Assembly (NCBI RefSeq): GCF_000183545.2
Contig: NZ_JH976535.1
Location: 1,479,890-1,543,889 of the forward strand
DNA from: Thermaerobacter subterraneus DSM 13965
Lineage (GTDB): Bacteria; Bacillota; Sulfobacillia; Thermaerobacterales; Thermaerobacteraceae
DNA: 64,000 bases
Reading direction: 5' to 3'
Shown: positions 27,142-37,873 of the stretch, one piece after another
How positions within the stretch are numbered: position 1 is the first letter of the stretch
How the letters are laid out: the number at the start of each line of letters is the position of its first letter
The notes under the pieces: generated by a model
Databases searched by the model: none
The model's input: only the letters and a program-made list of their open reading frames with translations
What the model was told of the DNA's origin: nothing
Program-made: the position numbers and the translations under genes

Positions 27142-29544
27142 TCAGTTGCGCAGGGGCTTGCCCGTCTTGAGCAGGTGCTGCATCCGCGCCTGGGTCTTGG
27201 GCTCGCCCACCAGGCTGAGGAAGGCTTCCCGCTCCAGGTCCAGCAGGTACTCTTCGTCCACCTCGGTGCCCGGCGGCACGTCACCCCCGGCCAGCACGTG
27301 GGCCAGCTTGCGGGCGATCTTGAGATCGTGCTCGCTGGCGTAGCCGCTCCAGTGCATGCTGATGGCCGCCAGCTCCAGCAGGGCCCGCCCGCTGTCGCCC
27401 ACCACGGGGATGCGCCGGCGCACCGGCGGCCGGTAGCCCGCCTCGTCGAGGGCCAGCACCGCCTGCTTGGCCTCGTGGATCAGGTGGTCCGGGTTCACCA
27501 CGATGCGGTCGGTGTTCCGGAAGAACCCCAGCTGCCGCGCCTCGGCCGCCGACAGGGCCACCCGCGCCGTGGCGATCAGCTCGAAGACCCGGTTGACCAG
27601 CACCTGCAGGTTGACCCGGCCCATCACGTCGGTGGTGGCCGGCCCGGGCGTCTGGGCATACTTGCCCGAGAAGACCTCCGGCACGTTCTCGATGGCCCTC
27701 AGCAGCATCTCCTTGGTGCCGCCGCCGCCCGGGATGACCCCGGCGCCCACCTCCACCAGGCCGATGTAGGTCTCGGCCGACGCCACCACCTGGGCGCCGT
27801 GCAGGGCCACCTCGCAGCCGCCGCCCACGGTGATGCCGTACGGCGCCACCACCACCGGGCGGGCGGCGTACTTGAGCTTCATGTTGGCGTACTGGAACCG
27901 GCGCACCATGGCGTCGATCTCATCCCACTCGCCCATCTGCGCCGCCAGCAGCATCAGCATGAGGTTGGCGCCCACCGAGAAGTTGGGCTTGACGTGGCTG
28001 GAGATCACCAGGCCGCGCCAGTTGGCCTCCACCTCGGCCACCGCCTTCTCCACCATCTGGATGAAGTCGGGGCCGATGGCCTGCTTGGGCCCGTGGAAGT
28101 CCAGAAGCAGGACCTCGTCGCCCAGATCGACCAGGGTCGCCCCGGTGTTGCGGTCGACCACCCGGTTCCGCTTCAAGAGCAGGGGAACGTCGATGGCGCG
28201 CGGGTCCGCCTCCACCGGGACGTACTCGCCGCCCGCCGCCAAGGCCAGCGTGCGACCGTCCTTCTCCACGTAGAACCGGCCCGGCCCGGTCTTGATGGCC
28301 TCCACAAGCCAGCCGGGCAGGCGCTCGCCGTCCCGCTCCATGCGCTCCAGGACCGCCGCCGCGCCCAGGGCGTCCCACAGCTCGAAGGGCCCCGCGTTCC
28401 AGCCGAAGCCCCATTTGATGGCCCGGTCGATGCTGGCCACGTCGTCGGCGATCTCGCCCAGCTTGTTGGCGGCGTAGGCCAGGCTGCGCCGGGTGACCTC
28501 CCAGGCGAAGCGCCCCGCCACGTCGTCCGCCGCCAGCAGGGTCTTGATCCGCTGCAGCGGGTCTTCGATGGCCCGCACCGCCTGCAGGGACGGCGCGTTC
28601 AGCCGCCGGCGCGGCCGGTATTCCATGGTGGCAGGATCGAGCACCAGGATCTCCCGCCTGCCGTCGGGCTGCTTGACCCGCTTGTAGAAGCCCTGGCCGG
28701 CCTTCTCGCCCGTCCAGCCCCGTTCCACCAGCTGGCGCATGAACTCGGGCAGGGTGAAGGCCGCCTGTTCTTCCGGATCCTGCACGGCGGCGCGGGTGTT
28801 GTCCGCCACGTCCTTCATCACGTCGATGCCGACCACGTCCAGGGTGCGGAAGGTGGCGCTCTTGGGCCGGCCCATGTTCTCGCCGGTGATCTCGTCCACC
28901 TCGTCGGGGCCGAGGCCGAACTCCTGCATCGCCCGGACCGTCACCATGAGCCCGTAGCAGCCGATGCGGTTGGCGATGAAGTTGGGCGTGTCCTTGGCCA
29001 GCACGACCCCCTTGCCCAGGATCCGCGTGGCGAAATCGCGCATGGCTTCGACCACGGCCGGGTCGGTGTCGGGGGTCGGGATCAGCTCCAGCAGGTGCAG
29101 GTAACGAGGCGGGTTGAAGAAGTGGGTCCCCAGGAACCGCCGCCGGGCCTCTTCCGGCAGCGCGCTGGCGATGGCCCGGATGGACAGGCCCGAGGTGTTG
29201 GTGCTGTAGATGCCCCCCGGCCGCAGGAAGGGGGCCACCCGCTGCCACAGCTGCTGCTTGACGGGCAGTTGCTCAAGCACTGCCTCGACGACCCATTCGG
29301 CGTCGCGCAGGCGCGCCAGATCCCCCTCGTCCTGGAAGGAGGCCGGCGAGATGAGGTCCAGCACGTCCCGGGTGTAGATCGGCGAAGGCTTGAGCTCCGC
29401 CAGGCGCTGCCTGGCCTTCTCCACCAGTTCCCGGCTGAGGTCGAACAGGTCGACGGGAATGCCCTGGTTGGCCAGGTGGGCGGCAATCTGGGAGCCCATG
29501 GTGCCGGCCCCCAGCACCGCAACCCGGCGAAAGACCTTCGGCAT
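27142..29544 (-). CDS. fadN: 3-hydroxyacyl-CoA dehydrogenase / enoyl-CoA hydratase (FadN type)
   Basis: Bifunctional second and third beta-oxidation steps. The 800-aa protein begins with the NAD-binding fold [20 protein letters not shown] and the dehydrogenase signature [31 protein letters not shown]. The C-terminal half is a crotonase-like domain ([56 protein letters not shown]). This domain order (dehydrogenase first) is that of Bacillus FadN, opposite to E. coli FadB. ATG 29544 follows GGGAGGGG by 5 nt. First gene of fadN-fadA-fadE, with a palindromic operator about 125 nt upstream. Confidence 0.96.
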   Translation of the reverse strand: MPKVFRRVAVLGAGTMGSQIAAHLANQGIPVDLFDLSRELVEKARQRLAELKPSPIYTRDVLDLISPASFQDEGDLARLRDAEWVVEAVLEQLPVKQQLWQRVAPFLRPGGIYSTNTSGLSIRAIASALPEEARRRFLGTHFFNPPRYLHLLELIPTPDTDPAVVEAMRDFATRILGKGVVLAKDTPNFIANRIGCYGLMVTVRAMQEFGLGPDEVDEITGENMGRPKSATFRTLDVVGIDVMKDVADNTRAAVQDPEEQAAFTLPEFMRQLVERGWTGEKAGQGFYKRVKQPDGRREILVLDPATMEYRPRRRLNAPSLQAVRAIEDPLQRIKTLLAADDVAGRFAWEVTRRSLAYAANKLGEIADDVASIDRAIKWGFGWNAGPFELWDALGAAAVLERMERDGERLPGWLVEAIKTGPGRFYVEKDGRTLALAAGGEYVPVEADPRAIDVPLLLKRNRVVDRNTGATLVDLGDEVLLLDFHGPKQAIGPDFIQMVEKAVAEVEANWRGLVISSHVKPNFSVGANLMLMLLAAQMGEWDEIDAMVRRFQYANMKLKYAARPVVVAPYGITVGGGCEVALHGAQVVASAETYIGLVEVGAGVIPGGGGTKEMLLRAIENVPEVFSGKYAQTPGPATTDVMGRVNLQVLVNRVFELIATARVALSAAEARQLGFFRNTDRIVVNPDHLIHEAKQAVLALDEAGYRPPVRRRIPVVGDSGRALLELAAISMHWSGYASEHDLKIARKLAHVLAGGDVPPGTEVDEEYLLDLEREAFLSLVGEPKTQARMQHLLKTGKPLRN

Positions 29545-29617
29545 CGCGTCCCCTCCCATCGTGGTCCGGCCGCCCGTTCCGGCCGCCGCCCGGCGGTAGC
29601 AGCGCCCCGGCCCCAGG

Positions 29618-29658
29618 CCGGCCTCCAGCCACCGGCCGCGGCGGTGGCTGGAGGCCGG
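29618..29658 (-). other. 16-bp perfect hairpin in the fadN leader
   Basis: CCGGCCTCCAGCCACC (29618-29633) and its exact complement (29643-29658) enclose a 9-nt loop. It lies between the operator and fadN, so it would be in the 5' untranslated mRNA. No T run follows, so it is probably not a terminator. Confidence 0.65.
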
Positions 29659-29669
29659 GGGCCTGGCGC

Positions 29670-29687
29670 CGACCGACCGGTCGGTCG
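29670..29687. promoter_or_regulatory. 18-bp palindromic operator upstream of fadNAE
   Basis: CGACCGACCGGTCGGTCG is a perfect palindrome. The ACCGACCGGTCGGT core is of the kind bound by TetR-family regulators. It sits about 125 nt before the fadN start and about 200 nt before the divergent rqcH, where a fatty-acid repressor would be expected. The -10/-35 of fadN could not be fixed. Confidence 0.68.
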
Positions 29688-29886
29688 AGTCATGGATGAC
29701 TTCGACGGCGCTGGGCAAATCCCTTCGCGGGGCCGGGCGGAGTTTTCGACCAGCGCCATCCGCGGACCGCCCCGGTGTAGCAGGCCGCCGCGCTATAGTG
29801 GTGAAAGGGGCTCTACTCCGACCTGGCATCGGGTTGAACCGCACCTGGTATCGGGTCCAACAGCAGAAATCACGGGAGGGACACCC

Positions 29887-31977
29887 TTGAACGGCCTGGT
29901 CCTGGCCGCCGTCCTGCAGGAGTTGAGCAGCTTGCTGCCCGCCCGGGTGGAACGGATCTACCAGCCCGAACCCCACCTGCTGGTGCTGCGGCTGTACGCC
30001 GGGCGGGAGGTGCACCTGCTGATCGGAGCCGATCCCAGCCTGCCACGGCTGCACCTGACGGCCCGGCCGCCGGCCAACCCGCCGGCGCCGCCGGCCTTTT
30101 GCATGCTCCTGCGCAAGCACCTGGAGTCGCTGCGCCTGGTGGCGGCCCACCAGGGGCCGGCCTTCGACCGCTGGGTTCAACTGGCCTTTGTTGCCCCCGG
30201 CCCGGACGAACCGGCCCGGCGCCGGTACCTGATCGTCGAGCTTTTGGAGCGGCGGGCCAACGTGGTGCTCACGGACGGCGAGGGCCGCATCCTCGATGCC
30301 CTGCGGCGCACGCCCGACTCCGCCTCGCGCTCCCTGCTGCCGGGGAGCCGGTACCAGCCGCCGCCGGCTCCCACGCCTCTTCCCGACGGGGACGCCGGCT
30401 CCCTTGGCCGAACCTGGCTGGAGGCCGTCACGGCACCGGGCCCCGAGGCAGCCGCCGGCCGCTCCCGCGGGTCCCGGCCCGCATGGCGCAGGCTGCTGGA
30501 GCAGGTGCCGGTGCTGGGCCGGGAACTCGCGCAGGAGGCCCTCCACCGGGCGGGGCTGGACCCGGCCACCGGCAAGCCCCTTCCCGCGGAGGCGACCGCT
30601 GTCCCGGAGGGGGCAGGGCGGGGGGAGACCCTGGCCAGGGTGGTGCTGGGGTGGCTTGAGGCGGCCCGGCAGGGCCGGTTCGACCCGGTGCTGGTGCGGG
30701 ACCCGGCCGGGGCCGCCATCGCCCTCACCGCCTTCCCCGTCACCCCGCCGCCCGGGGGCCGGCTGGAACGGCCGCAAGGCGCCCTCTGGCCCCTGTGTGA
30801 CACCTTTTACCGGGAGCGCCTGGACGCCCTGACCCGCCAGCGCCTGCGCCAGCAGCTGGAGCAGCTGCTGCGGGAGGCCCTGGGCCGCGCCCGGCGGCGC
30901 CTGGAGGCGCGGGAAGAAGACTTCGAGCGCACCGAGCAGGCCGAGCCCTACCGTATCTACGGTGAGCTCCTGACGGCCTTCGCCAGCCAGGTGCCCCGGG
31001 GCGCCAGGGAGGTGACCCTGCCCAACTACTACGACCCGCAGGGCGCCACCGTGACCATTCCCCTGGACCCGGCCCTGAGCCCTCAGGAGAACGCCCAGCG
31101 CTACTTCCGCCTGTACCAGAAGGCCCGGCGCGGCCGGGAACAGGCGGCGGCCCTGCTGGAGGCCGCCCGGGAGGAGGTGGCGTACCTGGAGTCGGTGGAA
31201 CAGGCCCTGGCCGAGGCCGTCTCCGCCGGCGACCTGGAGGCCATCGCCGCCGAACTGGCGGAGCAGGGCTACGCCCCGGCCTTTGCGAACCTGGCCGCCC
31301 AGCCTCTCCCGGCAGCGAAGGGGTCAAGCCCCCGGGGTGCGGATCCCGGGCGCGGCCGGGACCGGGGCCCGGCCGGTCCTGCGGCCGCGGCGACCACGGG
31401 AGTCCCGCTCTCCCGGGCCCGGCGTGCCGGCGACGGAGGGGCCGGGTTCCTCCGCTACCGCGGGCCGGGGGGTGAGCTCATCCTGGCGGGACGCAATAAC
31501 CGGCAGAACGACGCCCTTGTCACCCGGGTCGCCAACCCTTGGGACATCTGGCTGCATGCCCGGCAGGTGCCGGGTTCCCACGTGCTTTTGCGGCTGGCCC
31601 ACCGCGAGGCGGAGCCGTCGCCGGAGGCGCTGGAGGCGGCGGCGCGGGTGGCGGCCTACCACAGCAGGGCCCGGAGCTCGGGCCGGGTGGCCGTGGACTA
31701 CACCGAAGCGCGCCACGTGCGCAAGCCCAAGGGCGCCCGGCCCGGCTTCGTCCGCTACGAGTACGCTCGCACCTTGTTCGTGTCCCCCGATCCGGAGGGT
31801 CTTCCTCCCCGGCTGGATGGGGCGTCCGCTGCTGACCGCGGCGGGGAGCCCGGAGCAGGGGGCGCCGGGGACGGCGACGGCCCGGAGAAGCCCGGCGGTG
31901 ACGGGGCCCCGTCCCCCGCCACGGCCCTGGAAGGGGGCGGAGGGCCCGCGGCCGCTGGGCGGAGGCGGCAAGGATGA
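29887..31977 (+). CDS. rqcH: NFACT-family ribosome quality-control factor RqcH (Rqc2/FbpA)
   Basis: Binds stalled 50S subunits carrying peptidyl-tRNA and directs alanine tailing. It shows the NFACT-N domain with CMLLRKHLESLRL and the DR pair Asp94-Arg95 (GPAFDRWV), matching the essential Asp97-Arg98 of Bacillus RqcH. The central coiled coil spans roughly residues 300-430. The NFACT-R domain contains NRQNDALVTRVANPWDIWLH, RQVPGSHVLLR and VDYTEARHVRKPKGARPG. The 696 aa exceed the usual 570 or so because of disordered inserts near residue 480 and at the C terminus. The TTG at 29887 follows GGGAGGG. Older names (fibronectin-binding protein) are misleading. Confidence 0.93.
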   Translation: MNGLVLAAVLQELSSLLPARVERIYQPEPHLLVLRLYAGREVHLLIGADPSLPRLHLTARPPANPPAPPAFCMLLRKHLESLRLVAAHQGPAFDRWVQLAFVAPGPDEPARRRYLIVELLERRANVVLTDGEGRILDALRRTPDSASRSLLPGSRYQPPPAPTPLPDGDAGSLGRTWLEAVTAPGPEAAAGRSRGSRPAWRRLLEQVPVLGRELAQEALHRAGLDPATGKPLPAEATAVPEGAGRGETLARVVLGWLEAARQGRFDPVLVRDPAGAAIALTAFPVTPPPGGRLERPQGALWPLCDTFYRERLDALTRQRLRQQLEQLLREALGRARRRLEAREEDFERTEQAEPYRIYGELLTAFASQVPRGAREVTLPNYYDPQGATVTIPLDPALSPQENAQRYFRLYQKARRGREQAAALLEAAREEVAYLESVEQALAEAVSAGDLEAIAAELAEQGYAPAFANLAAQPLPAAKGSSPRGADPGRGRDRGPAGPAAAATTGVPLSRARRAGDGGAGFLRYRGPGGELILAGRNNRQNDALVTRVANPWDIWLHARQVPGSHVLLRLAHREAEPSPEALEAAARVAAYHSRARSSGRVAVDYTEARHVRKPKGARPGFVRYEYARTLFVSPDPEGLPPRLDGASAADRGGEPGAGGAGDGDGPEKPGGDGAPSPATALEGGGGPAAAGRRRQG

Positions 31978-32131
31978 CCGTGCCACCCGCGGCGGCCCCA
32001 CCCTGCCGCGACGGCCCTGCACCAGCGGCCGGGGGTCTTGGCGGCGCGGCAGGAAGCGGCGGGGACCCGGCCGGGGGCGGGCACCGGAAGGCAGCGGGAC
32101 CGGGACAGCCACGGGCGGGGGAGGGTGGACC

Positions 32132-33382
32132 ATGGTGCAGGCAACCGAATCGATCATGGTCCAGGCAACTGCATCCGAATCCGGAAGGTTGGGCGGGGCC
32201 GCGGGCCCGGTGCCCCCGCGGGTGCTGGTGGCGCCGGACTCCTTCAAGGGCAGCCTCACGGCGGAGGAGGCCGCGGCCGCCATGGCCCGCGGCGTGGCCC
32301 GCGGCTGGCCCGGGGCGGCGGCCACCCAGCTGCCGCTGGCTGACGGGGGCGAGGGCACCGCGGCGGTATTGGTTCGCGCCACGGGCGGCCGCTGGATACG
32401 GTGCCGGGTGACGGGGCCCCTGGGGGAACCCGTGGAGGCCCGGTGGGGTCTTCTCGGTGACGGCCAGACGGCGGTGGTAGAGATGGCCGCCGCCTCGGGG
32501 CTGCTCCTGGTGCCCCCCGGCAAGCGCCGGCCCCTGGAGGCCACCACCACCGGCACGGGGGAGCTGATCCGGGACGCCCTGGACCATGGCTGCCGCCGGC
32601 TCCTGGTTGCCATCGGCGGCAGCGCCACCACCGACGGCGGCACGGGCATGCTGGCGGCCCTGGGAGCCCGGTTCCTGGACGGCGCCGGGCGGCCGCTCCC
32701 GCCCGGGGGCGGCGCCTTGACCCGCCTGGAACGGATCGACCTTGACGGCCTGGATCCGCGGCTGCGCAAGGTCGCCATCCAGGTGGCGTGCGATGTGGAC
32801 AATCCCCTGACGGGCCCTCGCGGCGCCGCCCGCGTGTACGCCCCCCAGAAGGGTGCCACCCCCGAGCAGGTGGAGATCCTGGAGTCGGGACTGGTACGCC
32901 TGGCAGACGTGGCGGCCCGCACCCTGGGCCATGACCGGCGGGACGAACCCGGCGCCGGCGCCGCAGGCGGCCTGGGCTTCGCCCTGGTCGCTTTCCTGGA
33001 CGCCCGGCTCCGGCCCGGTGCCGAGCTGGTGATGGACGCCGCCGGCTTCGACCGTCACCTGGAAGACGCCGACCTGGTGCTGACGGGGGAAGGCCGCACC
33101 GATTCCCAGACCCTGGCGGGCAAGCTGGTGGCCCGGGTGGCTGCCCGGGCCCGCCGGTACGGGCGCCCCGTGGTGGTGATCTCCGGCGCCGTCGACCCGG
33201 CGGTGGAACCGGCCCTGAAGGAAGCGGGGGTCGCCGCCCTTCTGGCGGCGACCCCCGGGCCCGTGCCGGTGCGGCAGGCCATCGCCCAGGCCGGCCGCAA
33301 CGTGGAGGCGGCGGCGGCCACGGCCCTGGCGCTGCTGCGCCTCGGGGCGGGGCTTGCCCGGGCGGAGCCACCCCGGGCATGA
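32132..33382 (+). CDS. glxK: Glycerate kinase (GlxK/GarK family)
   Basis: Phosphorylates D-glycerate; in this family (PF02595) usually to 2-phosphoglycerate. The 416-aa protein shows VLVAPDSFKGSLTAEEAA, PLADGGEGTAAVLV, VAIGGSATTDGGTGMLAALG, CDVDNPLTGPRGAA and LTGEGRTDSQT, in family order. ATG 32132 is preceded by GGGGGAGGG. The N terminus contains an imperfect repeat, MVQATES and MVQATAS, so the second ATG (32156) is an alternative start. A 154-nt gap separates it from rqcH. A link to serine or glyoxylate metabolism is not visible nearby. Confidence 0.93.
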   Translation: MVQATESIMVQATASESGRLGGAAGPVPPRVLVAPDSFKGSLTAEEAAAAMARGVARGWPGAAATQLPLADGGEGTAAVLVRATGGRWIRCRVTGPLGEPVEARWGLLGDGQTAVVEMAAASGLLLVPPGKRRPLEATTTGTGELIRDALDHGCRRLLVAIGGSATTDGGTGMLAALGARFLDGAGRPLPPGGGALTRLERIDLDGLDPRLRKVAIQVACDVDNPLTGPRGAARVYAPQKGATPEQVEILESGLVRLADVAARTLGHDRRDEPGAGAAGGLGFALVAFLDARLRPGAELVMDAAGFDRHLEDADLVLTGEGRTDSQTLAGKLVARVAARARRYGRPVVVISGAVDPAVEPALKEAGVAALLAATPGPVPVRQAIAQAGRNVEAAAATALALLRLGAGLARAEPPRA

Positions 33383-33560
33383 GCCCCAGACCGCTTCCTG
33401 CGCCTCTTCCCTGCTCCCCTACTGTGCCTTTTCCCTGCTCCCAGCCCTGCTGCCTGGCCCTGCGCCCGGGCCCTGCCACCGGACCGGCGGCTGCCCGAGC
33501 CCAGGCCGGGCCCTTGCCCGCGCCCCACCCGGGCCCCCGCCCTTGCCGCTGTGCGGGCAC

Positions 33561-35181
<1,621 letters not shown>

Positions 35182-35187
35182 AGGCGC

Positions 35188-35679
35188 TCAGTTCCCCCCT
35201 CCCCCCGGCCCCTGCACCGGATCCGGCGCCGCGTCACGGTCTGCCAGCAGCCAGAGGACCAGGAGGGCGGTGCCGGTGACGATCGCGGCATCGGCCACGT
35301 TGAAGACCGGCCAGCGGTGCAGCGGCCAGAACTCCAGGTCGACGAAGTCGACCACGTATCCCCAGCGCAACCGGTCGATCAGGTTGCCAACGGCGCCCCC
35401 CAGCTGCAGGCCCAGGGCCAGCCGGGCCGACCCCGCCCGGCCGGGCAGCCGGGGCAGCCAGTAGAGGATGGCGGCGATGACCACCACGGCCACCACGATG
35501 AAGAAGAGGGTCTGGTTCTGCAGGAGACCAAAGGCGGCGCCCCGGTTCTGGACGTAGGTCCACTGCACCACACCGGGAAGGACCGGCACGGTGCCCCAGG
35601 GCGCGATCCGGGCCAGGACCCAGGCCTTGGTCGCCTGGTCGGCGGCCAGTACCAAGAGGGCGGTCCAGATGGGTAGCAA
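35188..35679 (-). CDS. lspA: Lipoprotein signal peptidase (signal peptidase II)
   Basis: Aspartic protease in the membrane that removes signal peptides from diacylglyceryl-prolipoproteins. The 163-aa protein has four hydrophobic segments. The catalytic Asp pair is Asp102 (GAVGNLIDRL) and Asp130 (FNVADAAI), with VQNRGAAFGLL between helices 1 and 2. The TTG start at 35679 follows AGGAGG. First gene of lspA-rluD-pyrR, translationally tight with rluD (6-nt gap). Confidence 0.95.
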   Translation of the reverse strand: MLPIWTALLVLAADQATKAWVLARIAPWGTVPVLPGVVQWTYVQNRGAAFGLLQNQTLFFIVVAVVVIAAILYWLPRLPGRAGSARLALGLQLGGAVGNLIDRLRWGYVVDFVDLEFWPLHRWPVFNVADAAIVTGTALLVLWLLADRDAAPDPVQGPGGGGN

Positions 35680-35850
35680 GCCGTTGCCTCCTGTAGCGGT
35701 TGCCTGGCGGCTGCCGGGGATCTTTCGGGCTGCTCTCCTCCATCACATTCCCCATGCCTGCCGTCATCCCTGCCGGCCCGCCCGCGACTCGGACCCGCCG
35801 GAACCGGGACCGGCGGCCTCCTCGGGCCGTGGGACCGGCCCGGGCCAGGG

Positions 35851-35886
35851 GCAGCGGCCCGGGTCCGGACGGGCCCGGACCGCTGC
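35851..35886 (-). terminator. Hairpin downstream of the DksA-like gene
   Basis: GCAGCGGCCCGGGTCC (35851-35866) pairs with 35871-35886 in 14 of 16 positions around a GGAC loop. It starts about 48 nt after the DksA-like stop codon and stands before lspA. No T run, so only a possible terminator. Confidence 0.45.
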
Positions 35887-35934
35887 GTCCGGTCCGGTTC
35901 CTCCTTCCGCCGGGGCCGGCCTCCGGCCAGCGGC

Positions 35935-36681
35935 CTACGCCGGGCCCGCTCCGTTCCCCTGGCCGCCGGGGCTCCGGCCGAATTCCCCGTCCCCCCCGGT
36001 GTTCTGGCGGCGATGGGCCTTGACGGACTCCTGAGCGACGGCGATGTCCTCTGCCGACTCGAAGCGCCGGTCCAGCAGCCGGTCGGTGTGTTCCACCAGC
36101 CCGCTGTCGTCCCCCGCGTCTTCGTAGACGTCGGGATAAGTGGCCGGTTCCCACACGTCCTGGGGCGTGTCGGAACTGCCGTACTGGGCCACCGACTGCC
36201 AGGCGTCTTCCCCGTCGAAGTCGATCTCGCCGGTATCGTCGCGCCACGAGCGGGCGAAAGGCGGCGAGAGGACCTCCTCTTCCACGGGCCGGGCGGTGCC
36301 CCGCACCTTCTTCTCCCGTTCGGCCATGGCGGTGGCGCATCCGGCGCAGAAGGGCGTGGCCGGGAGCACCTCCAGCCGTTCCCGCGGGATGGGCCGCCCG
36401 CAGCGCTGGCAGTAGCCGTAGGTTCCGTCGTCCAGCCGCGCCAGGGCGGCGTCGATGTCGTGCAGGGCCCGCTGGATGTCCCGCCGGCGGCCGATGTCCT
36501 TGGCCATCTCGAAGGTTTCCGTGCCCACGTCGCCGGGATGGTTGTCGTAGGTGGAAAGCTCGCTGATGGACTCCCGCTGGGAAAGCCGGCCGATGTCGCT
36601 GTTGTAGCGCAGGTCCCCGGCAAGGCGGCGCCGCTCCTCCAGAAGGCGCCTGCGGAAGTGCTCGCGGACTTCCGGTCGCAT
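35935..36681 (-). CDS. DksA/TraR-type zinc-finger protein (YteA family)
   Basis: A 248-aa protein. The N-terminal helical part contains ELSTYDNHPGDVGTETFEMA, characteristic of Firmicute YteA proteins. A four-cysteine zinc finger (Cys91, Cys94, Cys112, Cys115: YCQRCGRPIPRERLEVLPAT, then PFCAGC) follows a helical pair. The rest is acidic. Bacillus YteA is made during sporulation; DksA proteins bind the RNA polymerase secondary channel. Which of these applies is unknown. The ATG at 36681 is backed by GAGGGGGAA. Confidence 0.82.
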   Translation of the reverse strand: MRPEVREHFRRRLLEERRRLAGDLRYNSDIGRLSQRESISELSTYDNHPGDVGTETFEMAKDIGRRRDIQRALHDIDAALARLDDGTYGYCQRCGRPIPRERLEVLPATPFCAGCATAMAEREKKVRGTARPVEEEVLSPPFARSWRDDTGEIDFDGEDAWQSVAQYGSSDTPQDVWEPATYPDVYEDAGDDSGLVEHTDRLLDRRFESAEDIAVAQESVKAHRRQNTGGDGEFGRSPGGQGNGAGPA

Positions 36682-36713
36682 GGACCATTCCCCCTCTTCG
36701 CCGGCGGCCGCCC

Positions 36714-37475
36714 TCAGGGACCGGGCGGGGCGCCGCCCGGCCCCGGCGTGCCACCGTCCAGCTCGGTGCGGACGATGCGCAAGAGGTCGGCCACCAGGCT
36801 GCCGATGTACGGCAGGTTCAGTTCCACCGCGCGCTGCAGGGCCAGAAGGACCAGGGCGCCCAGCAGCGTGAACCCCACCGCCGCCCCCAGCCCCCGGGCC
36901 ACCCCGGCCAGGAAGTTCATCCAGAAGAGCCGGCCCGGGTCGCGAAAAAGGGCCAGGTACTCGACGATGCTGATCCGCTCCCACCGCCAGGCGAGTTCGT
37001 CCAGCCGGTGGAGGATGCCCGACAGCAGGGCCCGAGGGGGCGGTCCGGGGCGCCCGGCGCGCCTGCCCCCGGCGGCACCCGGTCCTTTCCCCGCCCCCGC
37101 CCCCGCCCCCGGAAGGGGCCACCGGTCCCGGAAGGCCGGGACCGGGCCGGGGGAATGCGGGATGGTGGCCGGCACCCGCTGAATGGCCACCCCGGCGGCG
37201 CTGCGCCGGCTGACGGGAGCCGGCGCCGGCTCTCCCGGGCGGAAGGAGCGGGATGCCCGGCGGGCACCGTCCCGGAGACGGCGGCCGCCCCGCTCCTTGG
37301 GCCCCCGAGGGGCACTCCGGGGCGCTCCCGCCCCGGTCCGGGGCCGTCGGGCGGCGCCGCCGGACGGGAGGAACCGGCCCACGGCAGGCCGCCCGTCCCG
37401 GCCACCGGCCAACCCGGACCCCATGGCGCGGCCGGGCTTTTCCGGCCCGGCGGCATCGTCCCCACCCGCCACCAC
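36714..37475 (-). CDS. DUF5665-type membrane protein with long disordered N terminus
   Basis: The C-terminal 100 residues match the small Firmicute membrane family that I know as DUF5665: an amphipathic part (LHRLDELAWRWERISIVEYL, then RDPGRLFWMNFLAGVARGLG), a membrane helix (AAVGFTLLGALVLLALQRAV) and LPYIGSLVADLLRIV. Before it lie about 150 residues rich in Gly, Ala, Pro and Arg. I place the start at GTG 37475 because a near-perfect AAGGGAGGT lies 8 nt upstream and the frame stays open. Without that signal one would guess a start near 37030. Function unknown. The stop lies 32 nt before the DksA-like gene, so both are probably cotranscribed. Confidence 0.68.
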   Translation of the reverse strand: MVAGGDDAAGPEKPGRAMGSGLAGGRDGRPAVGRFLPSGGAARRPRTGAGAPRSAPRGPKERGGRRLRDGARRASRSFRPGEPAPAPVSRRSAAGVAIQRVPATIPHSPGPVPAFRDRWPLPGAGAGAGKGPGAAGGRRAGRPGPPPRALLSGILHRLDELAWRWERISIVEYLALFRDPGRLFWMNFLAGVARGLGAAVGFTLLGALVLLALQRAVELNLPYIGSLVADLLRIVRTELDGGTPGPGGAPPGP

Positions 37476-37777
37476 GGCTGCCGACCTCCCTTGCGTCGCC
37501 GGCGTGCCCGTCCGGCCGGCGCGCGCCGCCGGCCCCCGCGGTGCCCGGCCTTTCCAGGCCCCCGGCCTGAAAGGGACGGCGCACCCTCCCAGGTCTTGGC
37601 GGGAAGGGGCAGGCGGCACCGGCCTTCCCGCGCCCGCGGAGGCAGGACCGGGCGCCACCCGCCCCGCCGGATCCAGGACGCCGGGACGCCCTCGCCTTCT
37701 CTAGCCTGTCCCGGCCATCCCTAAGCAACGCTGGATTCCCGCTGGGGGTACCCCGGCGCCGGAGGCGGGGCATGGAA

Positions 37778-37817
37778 GCATTGCGGCGCCCCGCTCGATC
37801 GCGGGGCGCCGCAATGC
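37778..37817. terminator. 17-bp perfect hairpin downstream of FBPase
   Basis: GCATTGCGGCGCCCCGC (37778-37794) and its exact complement (37801-37817) enclose loop TCGATC. It lies 57 nt after the fbp stop (minus strand) and about 300 nt before the DUF5665 gene. It probably terminates fbp despite lacking a T run. The rest of 37476-37873 shows nothing else I can name. Confidence 0.65.
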
Positions 37818-37873
37818 GCGCCGCAGGATCCCCTCGCCGGTGGGCCGGCTCGCCGCATCAGTGCCGGCCAGGC

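Noticed and set aside
26725-29886. Large plus-strand frame leading into rqcH
   Set aside because: It is the complement of fadN and fadA; TTG 29887 with GGGAGGG is the real start.
29545-30777. Long N-terminal extension of fadN on the minus strand
   Set aside because: It is the shadow of rqcH; GGGAGGGG before ATG 29544 and the NAD-binding motif right after it fix the start.
33402-33440. Two copies of a pyrimidine-rich TTCCCTGCTCCC block after glycerate kinase
   Set aside because: Short and imperfect; probably chance or slippage, with no sign of function.
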